From Mesorhizobium sp. B2-8-5 (lineage in GTDB: Bacteria; Pseudomonadota; Alphaproteobacteria; Rhizobiales; Rhizobiaceae): a stretch of DNA of 64,000 nucleotides. Below the pieces are notes generated by a model. The model was not told where the DNA came from. It saw only the letters and a program-made list of their open reading frames with translations, and ran no database searches. The translations under genes were made by a program, and so were the position numbers. The stretch covers positions 4,621,501 through 4,685,500 of the forward strand of contig NZ_CP083951.1 in NCBI RefSeq assembly GCF_006440675.2, in the 5' to 3' direction. Shown here piece by piece: positions 47,429 to 57,548 of this stretch. Numbering within the stretch: the stretch's first letter is position 1; every line of letters starts with the position of its first letter.

Positions 47429-47629
47429 CTAAAGGCCGGCGGCCTTCCGCAGAATCTCGTTTATCCGGCTCTGCCAGCCCGGTCCGCCGGCACGGAAGCG
47501 GGCGACCACATCGCTGTCGAGGCGCGAACGCGCCTCGATGCGGTAGCTCAGCCGCGTCGCCTGGACGAAGACCACCAGCATGGCCAGCGCCCAGAGCACG
47601 AACAGCACATAGAGCGCTTCGCCAGTCAT
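47429..47629 (-). CDS. Membrane microprotein with a BrnA-antitoxin-like C-terminus
   Basis: A 66-residue protein. Residues 5-25 form one membrane segment (LYVLFVLWALAMLVVFVQA). Residues 35-66 resemble the C-terminal part of BrnA antitoxins: RLDSDVVARFRAGGPGWQSR and the following INEILRKA. A BrnT-like toxin gene is not adjacent. It starts three bases after the fumarylacetoacetate hydrolase stop, so it is the last gene of the homogentisate operon. The function is unknown; the resemblance is by eye. Confidence 0.6.
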   Translation of the reverse strand: MTGEALYVLFVLWALAMLVVFVQATRLSYRIEARSRLDSDVVARFRAGGPGWQSRINEILRKAAGL

Positions 47630-47632
47630 CGC

Positions 47633-48646
47633 CTACCCCTCGTATTTCTCGACCTTCTGCTCGATGGCGCCGAAGATCGAATGTCCGGCTTTGTCCTTCA
47701 TCTCGATGCGCACCGTGTCGCCGAAACGCAGGAAAGGCGTCTTGGGCTCGCCGCTGTCAATGGTCTCGATCATGCGAAGCTCGGCGATGCAGGAATAGCC
47801 GGCGCCTCCCGCCGAAACCGGTTTCCCCGGGCCGCCATCGAGCTTGTTGGAGACGGTGCCCGAGCCGATGATGGTGCCGGCGGCGAGCGGCCGGGTCTTT
47901 GCGGCATGCACGATCAGCGCCGGGAAATCGAAAGTCATGTCGATGCCGGCATTGGCGCGGCCGAATGGCTTGCCGTTGAGATCGGCGAGCAGCGGCAGGC
48001 TGACCTTGCCGCCGTCCCAGGCATCGCCCAGTTCGTCGGGCGTGACCGCGACCGGCGAGAAGGCCGAAGATGGCTTCGACTGGAAGAAGCCGAAGCCCTT
48101 GGCCAGTTCCGGTCCGGTGATGGCGCGCAGCGTCACGTCGTTGACCAGCATCACCAGCCGGATCGCCTCTTTCGCCTCGGCCAGCCCGGCGCCGATCGGC
48201 ACGTCGTCGACGATGACGGCGATCTCCGCCTCCATATCGATGCCGAAGGCTTCCTCGGCCATACGGATCGGGTCGCGCGGCGCGATAAAGGAGTCGGAGC
48301 CACCCTGGTAGATCAGCGGATCGGTCCAGAAGCTTGCCGGCATCTCGGCGCCGCGCGCTTTGCGCACCAGCTCGACATGGTTCACATAGGCCGAGCCGTC
48401 CGCCCATTGATAGGCGCGCGGCAGCGGCGAATGGGCGTCATGCTCGTGGAAGCGCGCCGACGGCACCGCATTGGTCTCCAGCGATTCCGCCATCGCCGCC
48501 AGATGCGGGGCGATGCGGCGCCAATCGTCGAGCGCGGCCTGCAGCGTCGGCACCAGGAACGAAGCGTCGGTGAACCGGGTCAGATCGCGCGAGACGACGA
48601 CCAGTTTTCCGTCGCGGGTCCCGTTCTTCAATGTGGCAAGCTTCAT
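47633..48646 (-). CDS. Fumarylacetoacetate hydrolase-family enzyme
   Basis: A 337-residue FAH-family hydrolase, most likely the final tyrosine pathway enzyme that splits fumarylacetoacetate to fumarate and acetoacetate. Metal-site acids are seen in FGIDMEAEIAVIVDDV near residues 135-150, with KPSSAFSPVAV and GTIIGSGTVSN further on. It sits in an overlapping operon after hmgA and the MBL hydrolase. A maleylacetoacetate isomerase gene is not seen here. Confidence 0.88.
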   Translation of the reverse strand: MKLATLKNGTRDGKLVVVSRDLTRFTDASFLVPTLQAALDDWRRIAPHLAAMAESLETNAVPSARFHEHDAHSPLPRAYQWADGSAYVNHVELVRKARGAEMPASFWTDPLIYQGGSDSFIAPRDPIRMAEEAFGIDMEAEIAVIVDDVPIGAGLAEAKEAIRLVMLVNDVTLRAITGPELAKGFGFFQSKPSSAFSPVAVTPDELGDAWDGGKVSLPLLADLNGKPFGRANAGIDMTFDFPALIVHAAKTRPLAAGTIIGSGTVSNKLDGGPGKPVSAGGAGYSCIAELRMIETIDSGEPKTPFLRFGDTVRIEMKDKAGHSIFGAIEQKVEKYEG

Positions 48647-49542
48647 GCGGTTTCCTCTCCTGACGCGGCCTTCTGACCGCTTAACCCCACAACAAGGCCG
48701 TCTCGGGCAATCGTCAAGTCACCGGCCCACGATTTCCTAGCAGCGGCGACCCAGTCGGCCTCGCCGATCGCGGGATCGTCGGCTGGAATGAGGTGGTTGA
48801 GCACCAGTCGCTTCACGCCGGCATCGCTGGCGATGTGACCCGCCTCCTCGGCGAGGCTGTGGCTGGCGAAAAGGTGCTCTTTCAGCCGAGCGCCATTGCC
48901 GGTCCTAGCGACCAGCCTTTCCACACCTTCCTCCAGCATGGCCTCGTGGACGAGGACATCGGCCCCTTTGGCAAAGTCGGCCAGCGGCGGAAAGAACGCC
49001 GTGTCGGCGGAAAACACCACGCTTCTGCCGCCATGCTCGAAACGCAGCGCGAAACAGTCGATCACCGGCGGGTGGTCGACGCGCAGCGCCGTCACCGTCA
49101 GGCCACGCTCCTCCAGGACCAGCCCTTCGCCGAACTCCTCGACCGAAAGCAGGTCGCGAATATCCGGCCGGCCTTCGTCGACGATGCGGATCTCGATGTC
49201 GAACTCCATCGCCTGGCAAAAGCGCCGCCAGTAATGGCCGGTGCCGGGCGGCCCGAAGACGTTGACCGGTGTCGCCAAACCCGCCGTCCATGCGGTGTGG
49301 ATCATCGGCCCGAGCTCGAGAAGATGGTCGGAATGGAGATGCGTGATGAAGATCAGGTCGAGCGCCTTGAGGCTCATGCCGGCATCGACTAGGCCGCGCG
49401 TGACGCCCAGCCCGCAATCGACGACGATATTGCGCCCGCCGATCTCCACCAGCGACGAACTCGGCCAAGGTCCGCCCGGCCGGACCGCTGGGCCGCCCTT
49501 GGAGCCAAGCACGACCAGCCGATCCAGCTTTTCGGTACTCAA
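48643..49542 (-). CDS. Metallo-beta-lactamase-fold hydrolase in the homogentisate operon
   Basis: A 299-residue RNase Z/arylsulfatase-like MBL protein. The zinc motif is [12 protein letters not shown] near residue 68, with later ligands in VFSADTAFF and LNHLIPADD. It overlaps both hmgA upstream and the FAH gene downstream by four bases, implying co-translation with tyrosine catabolism. Its reaction is unknown; repair or hydrolysis of a pathway by-product is a guess. Confidence 0.85.
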   Translation of the reverse strand: MSTEKLDRLVVLGSKGGPAVRPGGPWPSSSLVEIGGRNIVVDCGLGVTRGLVDAGMSLKALDLIFITHLHSDHLLELGPMIHTAWTAGLATPVNVFGPPGTGHYWRRFCQAMEFDIEIRIVDEGRPDIRDLLSVEEFGEGLVLEERGLTVTALRVDHPPVIDCFALRFEHGGRSVVFSADTAFFPPLADFAKGADVLVHEAMLEEGVERLVARTGNGARLKEHLFASHSLAEEAGHIASDAGVKRLVLNHLIPADDPAIGEADWVAAARKSWAGDLTIARDGLVVGLSGQKAASGEETA

Positions 49543-50852
49543 GACCAGTCGCCCTCGGGCGTGCCGTTGAAGCGCTTCTTCAGGTCGGCCCAGCAGTCGA
49601 TGTAGTTCTCCTGCAAGGTGCCGAGTTCCGCAGCGTAGCGCGTCAGCATTTGCGGGAATCGCGTCTCGAACATGAAGGCCATGGTGTTGTCGAGCTTGAC
49701 CGGCTTCAAGTCCGCTCGCGTCGCTTTCTCGAAGCCGAAGGCGTCCGGCCCGTGCGCCAGCATCTGGTTGTGCAGGCTGATGCCGCCCGGGACAAACCCT
49801 TCCTCCTTGGCGTCGTACTGGCCGTGGATCAGGCCCATGAACTCGCTCATGATGTTGCGGTGGTACCAGGGCGGCCGAAACGTGTTTTCCGCCACCAGCC
49901 AGCGCGGCGGGAAGATGACGAAGTCGACATTGGCCGTGCCCTCTTCTCCGCTCGGCGCCGTCAGAACGGTGAAGATCGATGGATCGGGATGGTCGAACAG
50001 GATGGCGCCGACCGGCGAAAACGTCGCCAGATCATATTTGTAGGGCGCATAGTTGCCGTGCCAGGCGACCACGTCGAGCGGCGAGTGGCCGAGCTCGGTG
50101 ACATGGAACGAACCACACCATTTGACGATCAGCCGGCAGGGCGTCTCCTTCTCCTCGAACCAGGCGCAGGGCGTCTTGAAGTCGCGCGGATTGGCCAGAC
50201 AATTGGCGCCGATCGGGCCGCGGTCGGGCATGGTGAATTTGGCGCCGTAATTCTCGCAGACATAGCCGCGCGCTTCCTTATCGGCGAGCTCGACCTTGAA
50301 GACGAGGCCACGCGGCAGCACGGCGATCTCGCCGGGCCGAAGCTCGATCACGCCCATTTCGGTGACGAAGCGCAGCGCGCCGACCTGCGGCACGACCAGC
50401 AATTCGCCGTCGGCGTTGAAGAAATGGTCGTCCTCCATCGAGCGGTTGGCGACATAGACATGCGCGGCCATGCCTGACTGGCCGACCGCGTCGCCGGCCG
50501 TGGTGAAGGTGCGCATGCCGGAGATGAAGTCCGTCGGTTCGCCGGGCATCGGCGTCGGATTCCATCTATATTGGCCGAGCGCCAGCTCGTGGTCGCCGAT
50601 ATTCGGCCCGGTCTTCCATAAGGGATAGCTCGCCCCCTTGAAGCGGCCGGTGTGTTTCACACTCGGACGGATGCGGTAGAGCCAGGAGCGCTCGTTGGTG
50701 CCGCGCGGAGCGGTGAACGGAGAGCCCGAAAGCTGCTCCGCATAGAGGCCGTAGGCCGGCCGCTGCGGCGAGTTGCGACCCTGCGGCAGCGATCCGGGCA
50801 GCGTCTCGGTCTCGAAGTCATTGCCGAAGCCCGGCATGTAGGAAAAGGCCAT
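49539..50852 (-). CDS. hmgA: Homogentisate 1,2-dioxygenase
   Basis: A 437-residue iron dioxygenase opening the ring of homogentisate to maleylacetoacetate. Landmarks are the N-terminus [31 protein letters not shown] and the iron-site region [15 protein letters not shown] near residue 360. The ATG at 50852 follows GGGAGGAACC and gives the family start. It is first in the operon with the MBL hydrolase, FAH and small membrane protein, and divergent from a MarR regulator. Confidence 0.95.
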   Translation of the reverse strand: MAFSYMPGFGNDFETETLPGSLPQGRNSPQRPAYGLYAEQLSGSPFTAPRGTNERSWLYRIRPSVKHTGRFKGASYPLWKTGPNIGDHELALGQYRWNPTPMPGEPTDFISGMRTFTTAGDAVGQSGMAAHVYVANRSMEDDHFFNADGELLVVPQVGALRFVTEMGVIELRPGEIAVLPRGLVFKVELADKEARGYVCENYGAKFTMPDRGPIGANCLANPRDFKTPCAWFEEKETPCRLIVKWCGSFHVTELGHSPLDVVAWHGNYAPYKYDLATFSPVGAILFDHPDPSIFTVLTAPSGEEGTANVDFVIFPPRWLVAENTFRPPWYHRNIMSEFMGLIHGQYDAKEEGFVPGGISLHNQMLAHGPDAFGFEKATRADLKPVKLDNTMAFMFETRFPQMLTRYAAELGTLQENYIDCWADLKKRFNGTPEGDWS

Positions 50853-50891
50853 CGGTTCCTCCCGGATTGACCAAACTGGTTTCATTTGTAA

Positions 50892-50916
50892 CCATTGAAA
50901 ATGTAACTATCAATGG
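50892..50916. promoter_or_regulatory. Candidate MarR operator upstream of hmgA
   Basis: A perfect inverted repeat CCATTGA-N11-TCAATGG in the 83 bases between hmgA and the MarR gene. It is the only clear dyad there and lies near both starts, so it is the likely binding site of the adjacent regulator. Confidence 0.55.
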
Positions 50917-50935
50917 CAACGCTGAGACGCGGGAC

Positions 50936-51409
50936 ATGATAAGCGGAAGCGACGCGGTCAACGACCCTGAAATCCTCGAACTGGAAAGCTTCTTGCCCTA
51001 CAGGCTCTATCGGCTTGCCGATGCGGTCAGCCGCGAATTCTCCCGGATTTACAAGGAGCGCCACGGCCTGACCCGACCGGAATGGCGCACGCTGTCAGGC
51101 CTCGGCCAGCGCGGCACGATGACGGCGACGGAGCTCGGCGAGCAGTCGGCCATGCACAAGACCAAGGTGTCGCGCGCGGTGGCCGAGTTGGAGCGACGGC
51201 GTTGGCTGACGCGAACGCCGGACGAGAACGACCGCCGCGTCGAGCATCTAGCGCTGACCAAAGCGGGGCTCGCGGCCTATCGCGAGATGGTGCCGCTGGC
51301 GAAGGCGTTTGAGCAGGCGTTGCTGGGGAGGTTGAGTGCGGAGGAACGGACGGCGATAGCGAAGGGCGTGGCTGCGCTGGAGACCAGTCTGGCATCTGAA
51401 TGGAAATAG
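50936..51409 (+). CDS. MarR-family regulator, probable repressor of the homogentisate operon
   Basis: A 157-residue winged-helix protein. The DNA-binding part reads MTATELGEQSAMHKTKVSRAVAELERR, followed by the MarR wing RTPDENDRRVEHLALT. The ATG at 50936 matches the family length; a longer frame upstream would run through the operator region. It is divergent from hmgA, so homogentisate or a relative may be the inducer. Role inferred from position. Confidence 0.85.
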   Translation: MISGSDAVNDPEILELESFLPYRLYRLADAVSREFSRIYKERHGLTRPEWRTLSGLGQRGTMTATELGEQSAMHKTKVSRAVAELERRRWLTRTPDENDRRVEHLALTKAGLAAYREMVPLAKAFEQALLGRLSAEERTAIAKGVAALETSLASEWK

Positions 51410-51455
51410 ACGCTAGCGCGAGGGGCGAAGGAACTCGACATCTCTCCAGAGGCCC

Positions 51456-52490
51456 CTACCAATCCATAACCACCTTGCCCGAACTGCCGCTGCGCATCGC
51501 GTCGAATCCGACCTGGAAATCGTCGATCCCGATCCGATGCGTGATAAGCCCCGAGACATCCAGCGGGCCTTGCACCAGGGCGATCATCTTGTACCAGGTC
51601 TCGAACATCTCGCGGCCGTAGATGCCTTTCAGATGCAGCATCTTGAAGATCACCTTGTTCCAGTCGATCTCGAAGCCGGTGGGCGCGATGCCGAGGATGG
51701 CGATCTTGCCGCCATTGTTCATGGTGTCGATCATGTCGCGGAAGGCGGGGGCGGCGCCCGACATCTCCAACCCGACGTCGAAACCTTCGGTCATGCCGAT
51801 CGACGGCATGATGTCGCGTAGCTTTTCCTTCGAGGCGTCGACGACGTGCTGGACGCCGAGTTTTCGCGCCAGATCCAACCGCACCGGGTTGATATCGGTG
51901 ATGACGACCTTGCGCGCGCCGACGCATTGCGCGACCAGCGCGCCCATGATGCCGATCGGCCCGGCGCCGGTGACCAGCACGTCCTCGCCGACGAGATCGA
52001 AGGACAATGCGGTGTGTACCGCATTGCCGAGCGGATCGAAGATCGCCGCGATCTCGTCCGGCACGTCGTCGGGGATCGGCACGACATTGTGCTGCGGGAT
52101 GGCCAGATACTCGCCGAAGGCGCCGGGGCGGTTGACGCCGACGCCCAGCGTGTTGCGGCAGAGATGCCCCCTGCCCGCGCGGCAGTTGCGGCAATGGCCG
52201 CAGACGATATGGCCTTCGCCCGAGACGCGCTGGCCGACCTTATATTCCGTGACCGCGGCGCCGTAGTCGGCAACGGTGCCGACGAATTCGTGGCCCGTCA
52301 CCATCGGCACCGGCACCGTCTTCTGCGCCCACTGGTCCCAATTGTAGATATGGACGTCGGTGCCGCAGATCGCGGTCTTCTTGACCTTGATCAGCACATC
52401 GTTGGGGCCGATCTCCGGCACCGGCACCTCTTCCATCCAGATGCCCGGCTCGGCCTTGGCTTTCACCAGCGCCTTCATCATGTTGGACAT
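51456..52490 (-). CDS. tdh: L-threonine 3-dehydrogenase
   Basis: A 344-residue zinc alcohol dehydrogenase-family enzyme oxidising threonine to 2-amino-3-oxobutyrate with NAD. The catalytic zinc motif is [16 protein letters not shown], and the structural zinc cysteines lie in [15 protein letters not shown]. The nucleotide-binding fold contains [16 protein letters not shown]. It works with kbl upstream, whose product is glycine plus acetyl-CoA. A gene for an SRPBCC protein lies between the two. Confidence 0.95.
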   Translation of the reverse strand: MSNMMKALVKAKAEPGIWMEEVPVPEIGPNDVLIKVKKTAICGTDVHIYNWDQWAQKTVPVPMVTGHEFVGTVADYGAAVTEYKVGQRVSGEGHIVCGHCRNCRAGRGHLCRNTLGVGVNRPGAFGEYLAIPQHNVVPIPDDVPDEIAAIFDPLGNAVHTALSFDLVGEDVLVTGAGPIGIMGALVAQCVGARKVVITDINPVRLDLARKLGVQHVVDASKEKLRDIMPSIGMTEGFDVGLEMSGAAPAFRDMIDTMNNGGKIAILGIAPTGFEIDWNKVIFKMLHLKGIYGREMFETWYKMIALVQGPLDVSGLITHRIGIDDFQVGFDAMRSGSSGKVVMDW

Positions 52491-52535
52491 CAGACGCTCC
52501 TCAAAAATCTTGCCTGTCTCGATGGATCGGTTTCA

Positions 52536-52979
52536 TCAGTGCGCCGCCTCCAGAATGTTCTTCAGCCGGAGCAAGTCTCGATCGGTCGAACGCCGAACGG
52601 CTAGGGCGATAAACGGTGCCACGAGACGGGAAAAGCCTGTCGGGATGCCGCGGTTCCGGAGCGCCATATGGGTAGCGCCTTCTCGGGTATCGCGCCATGC
52701 ATAACTCGTTTCCATGGGAAATGGTCCTTCGGCAGTTCGCATCACCAGCCGCTCGCCCTGCACGAGATCTACAATTTCGTAGGTGTAAACAAGCCGCCGT
52801 CCGAGGAACTGCGCCACGAATGCAATTCTCGATCCTACCTGCGCGGGTCGGGGCGTCTTCCATTCGACCGATTTGATATTGACGTACCAGCGGGGCACGT
52901 TGTCCGGATCGGCGGAAAAGGCGGCGACGACCGCGCGTGGCCTGGCGATCTCGATCCTGCTCGTGACATCGATCGTCAT
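52536..52979 (-). CDS. SRPBCC-family (polyketide cyclase-like) protein between kbl and tdh
   Basis: A 147-residue START/SRPBCC-fold protein: an N-terminal strand IDVTSRIEIARPRAVV, the FSADPDNVPRWYVNIKSVEW segment, and a long C-terminal helix. Such proteins bind hydrophobic ligands; the sequence shows no catalytic motif. It lies 28 bases after kbl and 45 before tdh on the same strand, so it is probably co-transcribed. A link to threonine breakdown is not obvious. Confidence 0.8.
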   Translation of the reverse strand: MTIDVTSRIEIARPRAVVAAFSADPDNVPRWYVNIKSVEWKTPRPAQVGSRIAFVAQFLGRRLVYTYEIVDLVQGERLVMRTAEGPFPMETSYAWRDTREGATHMALRNRGIPTGFSRLVAPFIALAVRRSTDRDLLRLKNILEAAH

Positions 52980-53007
52980 GGCCGACTTCTGTTTTCCTCG
53001 GCGTGGG

Positions 53008-54195
53008 TCAAGCGATTACACCCAGTTCTTTTCCCACGTCGCCGAAGGCCGCGACCGCCCTGTCGATATCGGCGCTGGAATGGGCGGCCGACATCTGCGT
53101 GCGGATGCGGGCCTGGCCCTTCGGCACCACCGGGAAGGAGAAGCCGATGACATAGATGCCGCGCTTCAGCATGCGCGCGGCCATCTCCTGCGCCAGTGCG
53201 GCGTCGCCCAGCATCACCGGGATGATCGGATGATCGGCGCCCGCCAGCGTGAAGCCGAGCTTGCCCATCTTGGAGCGGAACCGGTCCGCATTGGCATATA
53301 GGCGCTCGCGCAGGGCGTCGCCATGACGGATCAGGTCGAACACCCTGATCGAGGCGCCGGCGATCGCCGGCATCAGCGTGTTGGAGAAGAGATAGGGCCG
53401 TGAACGCTGGCGCAGCCAGTCGACCACCTGGCTTTTGCCTGACGTGTAGCCGCCGGAGGCGCCGCCCAGCGCCTTGCCGAGCGTGCCGGTGATGATGTCC
53501 ACCCTGCTCTCGACCCCGCAATGCTCGGCCGAGCCGCGGCCGTTCTTGCCGACGAAGCCGACCGCATGGCTGTCGTCGACCATGACCATGGCGTCGTATT
53601 TCTCGGCGAGGTCGCAGACGCCGTGCAAATTCGCGATGATGCCGTCCATCGAGAACACGCCGTCGGTGGCGATCAGCCGGAAGCGGCAGTCCTTCGCCTC
53701 CTTCAGCCGCGCTTCGAGATCGGCCATGTCGTTGTTGGCGTAGCGGAAGCGCTTGGCCTTGGAAAGCCTGACACCATCGATGATCGAGGCGTGGTTCAGC
53801 GCGTCCGAAATGATGGCGTCCTCCTCGCCGAGCAGCGTCTCGAACAGGCCGCCATTGGCGTCGAAGCAGGAGGAGTAGAGGATGGTGTCGTCCATGCCGA
53901 GGAAAGACGAGATCGTCGCCTCGAGCTGCTTGTGCTCCTCCTGCGTTCCGCAGATGAAGCGCACCGAGGCCATGCCATAGCCGTAGCGGTCGAGCGCGTG
54001 CTTTGCCGCGTCGCGCAAATCCGGGCTATCGGCGAGGCCGAGATAGTTGTTGGCGCAGAAGTTCAGCACCCTTTCGCCGCCGACCTCGATCTCGGCGGAC
54101 TGCATCGAGGAAATCACCCGCTCGGACTTGTAGAGCCCGGCCGATTTGAGGCCCTGGAGCTCGCTGTCGATGTGGGAAAGGAATGCTTTGCTCAT
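53008..54195 (-). CDS. kbl: 2-amino-3-ketobutyrate CoA ligase (glycine C-acetyltransferase)
   Basis: A 395-residue PLP enzyme of the alpha-oxoamine synthase family. It cleaves 2-amino-3-oxobutyrate with CoA to glycine and acetyl-CoA. The PLP lysine is in [15 protein letters not shown] near residue 242. Other landmarks are [12 protein letters not shown] and [17 protein letters not shown]. The ATG at 54195 gives the normal start. It pairs with tdh downstream. Confidence 0.95.
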   Translation of the reverse strand: MSKAFLSHIDSELQGLKSAGLYKSERVISSMQSAEIEVGGERVLNFCANNYLGLADSPDLRDAAKHALDRYGYGMASVRFICGTQEEHKQLEATISSFLGMDDTILYSSCFDANGGLFETLLGEEDAIISDALNHASIIDGVRLSKAKRFRYANNDMADLEARLKEAKDCRFRLIATDGVFSMDGIIANLHGVCDLAEKYDAMVMVDDSHAVGFVGKNGRGSAEHCGVESRVDIITGTLGKALGGASGGYTSGKSQVVDWLRQRSRPYLFSNTLMPAIAGASIRVFDLIRHGDALRERLYANADRFRSKMGKLGFTLAGADHPIIPVMLGDAALAQEMAARMLKRGIYVIGFSFPVVPKGQARIRTQMSAAHSSADIDRAVAAFGDVGKELGVIA

Positions 54196-54494
54196 GGTCC
54201 GGCCCTGTTCGGTTCGAGGCCGGACTGTCGCGCCATGGCTGCAAAAAATCCATCGCAAAAGCGACCGCTTCGGTGGCGCCGCGAAAGCCCGGTCGCAATT
54301 CTTTGCGAAGGCGCGGCCGCGATACGATCAAAAATGGGGTGAGCGGGAAAGGACATGATAACCATCTTGCGAGCTTTGCCGCGCCGCCGCGCATGCCGCC
54401 AGCGTCCCTTGCCGACCTGTTAACCCTTTCAAGGCAAGCGTTTTCCCGCCACGAATCCAGGCAGAAATCCGTCGACCGGAGGGGTCACCCAGTT
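54196..54494. other. Divergent intergenic region between kbl and the GGDEF-EAL gene
   Basis: No gene is supported here. Open frame continues upstream of the GGDEF-EAL start but has no plausible protein content. No clear operator or hairpin was found; both promoters must lie inside. Confidence 0.35.
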
Positions 54495-56564
54495 ATGTCG
54501 CAGCAGCCAGTGCATAGCGTTTCGCGCAAGCTGATCCTGCTCATCAAGACCGGCTACTGGCTGGCGCTGGCGATCATCGCCGCCATGGTGGTGGCCTCCT
54601 TCATTCTTCTGCAGCAATTGATGGCGCAGCAGCAGCACAATCATGCGCTGCTCGACATCGTCTCGACGCAGAAGGCGCTGTCGCAGCGCATCGTCTTCCT
54701 GGCCAGCGCCACCGGCGCCGCCTCGCGCGACAAGCAGCCGGCACTGGTCACCGCGCTCAAGCAGGCGACGGGCGAGTTCGAGACCAACTACGACCGGCTG
54801 CTCAAGGAGACCGGCGCCGACCCGCTCTCGCCGGCGCGCAACGACCCGAAGTCGATCGAATACGTCCTGTTCAGCAAGCCTTTCCACCTCGATTACTTCT
54901 CGATCGGCCTCGTCGCCAATGGCGACAGGCTGGTCTCGTCCTTCGCCTCGCAGCTTGGCATGCAGAACGACGGCTATAAAGGCAGCGGCGAACGCGTCGG
55001 CCTCGACGCCTCCGTCGCCAACGCGACGATGTCCGGCTATGCCGCGCTCGGCCAGCGCATCAGCGCCTTCGCCGACGAAAAATCCAGCAACATCCTCGAC
55101 CTGCATCGCACGCTGTTCTTCGCCACGCTCGGCGTCATCGTGCTGGTGGCGCTGTTCATCTTCCGGCCGATGTCCAACGCCATCCTGCGCAAGACGCGCG
55201 AGCTGGTCGATGCCCGCAACTCGATGGCCTTCATCGCCGTGCATGACGGCCTGACAGGGCTGCACAACCGCACCTTCCTCACCGACCATTTCGAAACCCT
55301 GATCAAGGGAGCGCACCGCCGCCGCGAGCGCCTTGCGGTGATCCAGCTCGATCTCGACCGCTTCAAGCAGATCAACGACACGCTTGGCCATGCCGCCGGC
55401 GACTATGTGCTGGTGGTGACGGCGCAGCGCATGCGCGATTCCTGCCGCGCGTCGGATCTCTGCGCCAGGCTCGGCGGCGACGAGTTCGTCATGATCCTCA
55501 ACGGCGCCGGCACCACCGAGGACATCCATGCGCTGGCCAAACGCATCCTCGATGAGATCAACGAGCCGATCACGTTCCAAGGCACGACCGTCATGCCCGG
55601 AGCCAGCGCCGGCATAGCGGTTTATCCGGTCGACGCCGACAACGCGCAGGACCTGCTCGTCCATGCCGATCTCGCGCTCTATTCCGCCAAAAAGCTCGGC
55701 GGCGGCAATTTCTCCTTCTTCTCCGAGGAACTGCGCCGCGAGCTCGACTATCGCAAGCAGCTCGAACAGGACATCCGTACGGCGATCGCCAACAGGAGCT
55801 TCGAGGTCTATTTCCAGCCGCAGGTGTCGCTGACCAGCGGCAAGATCAGCGGCATCGAGGCGTTGGTGCGCTGGAAGCACGAGACGCGCGGCATGATCTC
55901 GCCCGGCGAGTTCATTCCGGTCGCCGAGAAATGCGGCTTCATGCCGGATATCGGTCGCATCGTCATCGGCAAGGCGATCGAGGAAGCCGCCGAATGGGAC
56001 CGCGCCGGCATCGATTTCGGGCGCATCGCCGTCAATGTCTCGGGCACGGAGCTGCGCGAGTCCGATTTCGACACCTTCCTGTTCGGCACGCTGGAGCGTG
56101 CCGGGCTGCGGCCGCAGAAGCTGGCGCTGGAAATTGTCGAATCCGTCATCCTCGACGACGAGAAGACCGGCATCGCCGCGAAGCTCCGCCACATCCGCGC
56201 CGCCGGCGTGCATCTCGAACTTGACGATTTCGGCACCGGCTATGCCTCGCTCAGCCACGTCAACCCGAACGAGATCGACCGGCTGAAGATCGACCGCCGC
56301 TTCGTCCAGAACATCAACGAGAACGGCGACAATTCCAAGATCGTGCGCGCCATCACCGAGCTTGCCCGCGGGCTCGGCATCTCGATCGTCGCCGAGGGTG
56401 CGGAGACTGAAGCCGAGCTCGACTCGCTGATGGCGATCGGCTGCGATCAGGTGCAGGGCTATTCAATCGCCTTCCCGATGCCGCAGGACAAGGCGCGCGA
56501 ATGGCTTTTGGCGCGCAGCCCGAAAAAGGCGAAGCTGAAAGTGCTGCAAGGCAGCTTGGCTTGA
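54495..56564 (+). CDS. Membrane-bound GGDEF-EAL cyclic-di-GMP protein
   Basis: A 689-residue protein. Two membrane segments (about residues 13-40 and 205-225) flank a periplasmic region whose start, TQKALSQRIVFLAS, resembles the PilJ-type sensor. The GGDEF motif is canonical (LGGDEFVMIL near 325). The EAL domain keeps EALVRWK near 454, NVSGTEL, EIVESVI, LDDFGTGYASL, LKIDRRF and VAEGAET, so both cyclase and phosphodiesterase activity are possible. The ATG at 54495 follows GGAGGGG. No partner gene is adjacent. Confidence 0.93.
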   Translation: MSQQPVHSVSRKLILLIKTGYWLALAIIAAMVVASFILLQQLMAQQQHNHALLDIVSTQKALSQRIVFLASATGAASRDKQPALVTALKQATGEFETNYDRLLKETGADPLSPARNDPKSIEYVLFSKPFHLDYFSIGLVANGDRLVSSFASQLGMQNDGYKGSGERVGLDASVANATMSGYAALGQRISAFADEKSSNILDLHRTLFFATLGVIVLVALFIFRPMSNAILRKTRELVDARNSMAFIAVHDGLTGLHNRTFLTDHFETLIKGAHRRRERLAVIQLDLDRFKQINDTLGHAAGDYVLVVTAQRMRDSCRASDLCARLGGDEFVMILNGAGTTEDIHALAKRILDEINEPITFQGTTVMPGASAGIAVYPVDADNAQDLLVHADLALYSAKKLGGGNFSFFSEELRRELDYRKQLEQDIRTAIANRSFEVYFQPQVSLTSGKISGIEALVRWKHETRGMISPGEFIPVAEKCGFMPDIGRIVIGKAIEEAAEWDRAGIDFGRIAVNVSGTELRESDFDTFLFGTLERAGLRPQKLALEIVESVILDDEKTGIAAKLRHIRAAGVHLELDDFGTGYASLSHVNPNEIDRLKIDRRFVQNINENGDNSKIVRAITELARGLGISIVAEGAETEAELDSLMAIGCDQVQGYSIAFPMPQDKAREWLLARSPKKAKLKVLQGSLA

Positions 56565-56813
56565 GATGCGCCGATATTCAGGTGAGGCCGGCCTGCAAAT
56601 GGCGGCTTCCTGCGCTTCCGGCCTTCGCCGGCCGAAGCACTCATGAGTGATGTGGCAGTTAAATCAGGGCTACGGCCGGACTAGGCCGGTTCTCGGAAAC
56701 CACCATTTTCGACTCGGCCTGACCTGAATCTCAACGCATCTCGGCATCCAGCCATGCTCGATAAGATCCACGCTGCCATAGCGTCTTGCCATGATCGCAA
56801 GCAGTTCTTGCGG

Positions 56814-57548
56814 ATGCCGCTTCGTTTTATCCTGTCGCTTCTGCTGCTTGTCGCGTCGCCGGCTTTGGCCGCCGACCGCACTGTATATCTCACCTTCGAC
56901 GACGGGCCGCTGAACGGCACCAGCAACATCCTCGACGTGCTGCAGGCCGAGCAGGTGCCGGCGACGCTGTTCATGGTCGGCATGCATGCCGAGGCGAACG
57001 CCACCAACCGGGCACTGCTGCAGCGGGCGAAATCGATGCCGCTGGTGACGATCGGCAACCACAGCTACAGCCATGCCTACAATCACTACCGGCATTTCTA
57101 CGGCGACACCGAAGGCGTGGTCGCCGACATGCTCAGGGCGAACGCCGTGCTGGGCTTGAAGCCGGCCGTGCATGCGCGGCTGCCAGGACGCGACGTGTTC
57201 CGGCTGCCCAATTACTCGAAGGACGACAATTCGCTCGGGCTGGCGGAGGCGGGGCGCGAGGATCCGGACTACGAGTTCGTCGCGGCGTCGGGCTTCTGGC
57301 TCTATGGCTGGGACCACGAATGGGTACATGAGGACAGCGGCAAGCCGGTGCAGAGCGTCGACCACTTGATCAGCGAGATCGATCATCTGTTCGGCTACGG
57401 TCATTTCGCCAAGCCGAACAAGCTGATCCTGCTCATGCATGACGAGATGTTCCAGGACACCTTCGACGGCAAGGCGAAGCTGACCGCGTTGATCGCGGCG
57501 CTCAAGTTGCGCCACTACGCCTTCGGCGCGATAGCGGGTTACGACTGA
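56814..57548 (+). CDS. Secreted polysaccharide deacetylase (NodB homology domain)
   Basis: A 244-residue protein with a signal peptide (MPLRFILSLLLLVASPALAA). The carbohydrate esterase 4 domain begins with TFDDGP near residue 26 and has the metal motif GNHSYSH near 80. It should remove acetyl groups from a cell-wall or capsular sugar in the periplasm. The ATG at 56814 puts the signal peptide at the N-terminus; an in-frame start at 56754 would add 20 residues. It is too far from nod genes to be called NodB. Confidence 0.85.
   Translation: MPLRFILSLLLLVASPALAADRTVYLTFDDGPLNGTSNILDVLQAEQVPATLFMVGMHAEANATNRALLQRAKSMPLVTIGNHSYSHAYNHYRHFYGDTEGVVADMLRANAVLGLKPAVHARLPGRDVFRLPNYSKDDNSLGLAEAGREDPDYEFVAASGFWLYGWDHEWVHEDSGKPVQSVDHLISEIDHLFGYGHFAKPNKLILLMHDEMFQDTFDGKAKLTALIAALKLRHYAFGAIAGYD

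Noticed and set aside
47417..47442. CCGCCGGC/GCCGGCGG hairpin between hppD and the small membrane gene
   Set aside because: Eight-base arms are perfect, but there is no T run and the right arm lies inside coding sequence, so it was not called a terminator.
56814..57548. Polysaccharide deacetylase as nodB
   Set aside because: It has a signal peptide, and no other nod gene or nod-box is seen; it is a general secreted CE4 deacetylase.
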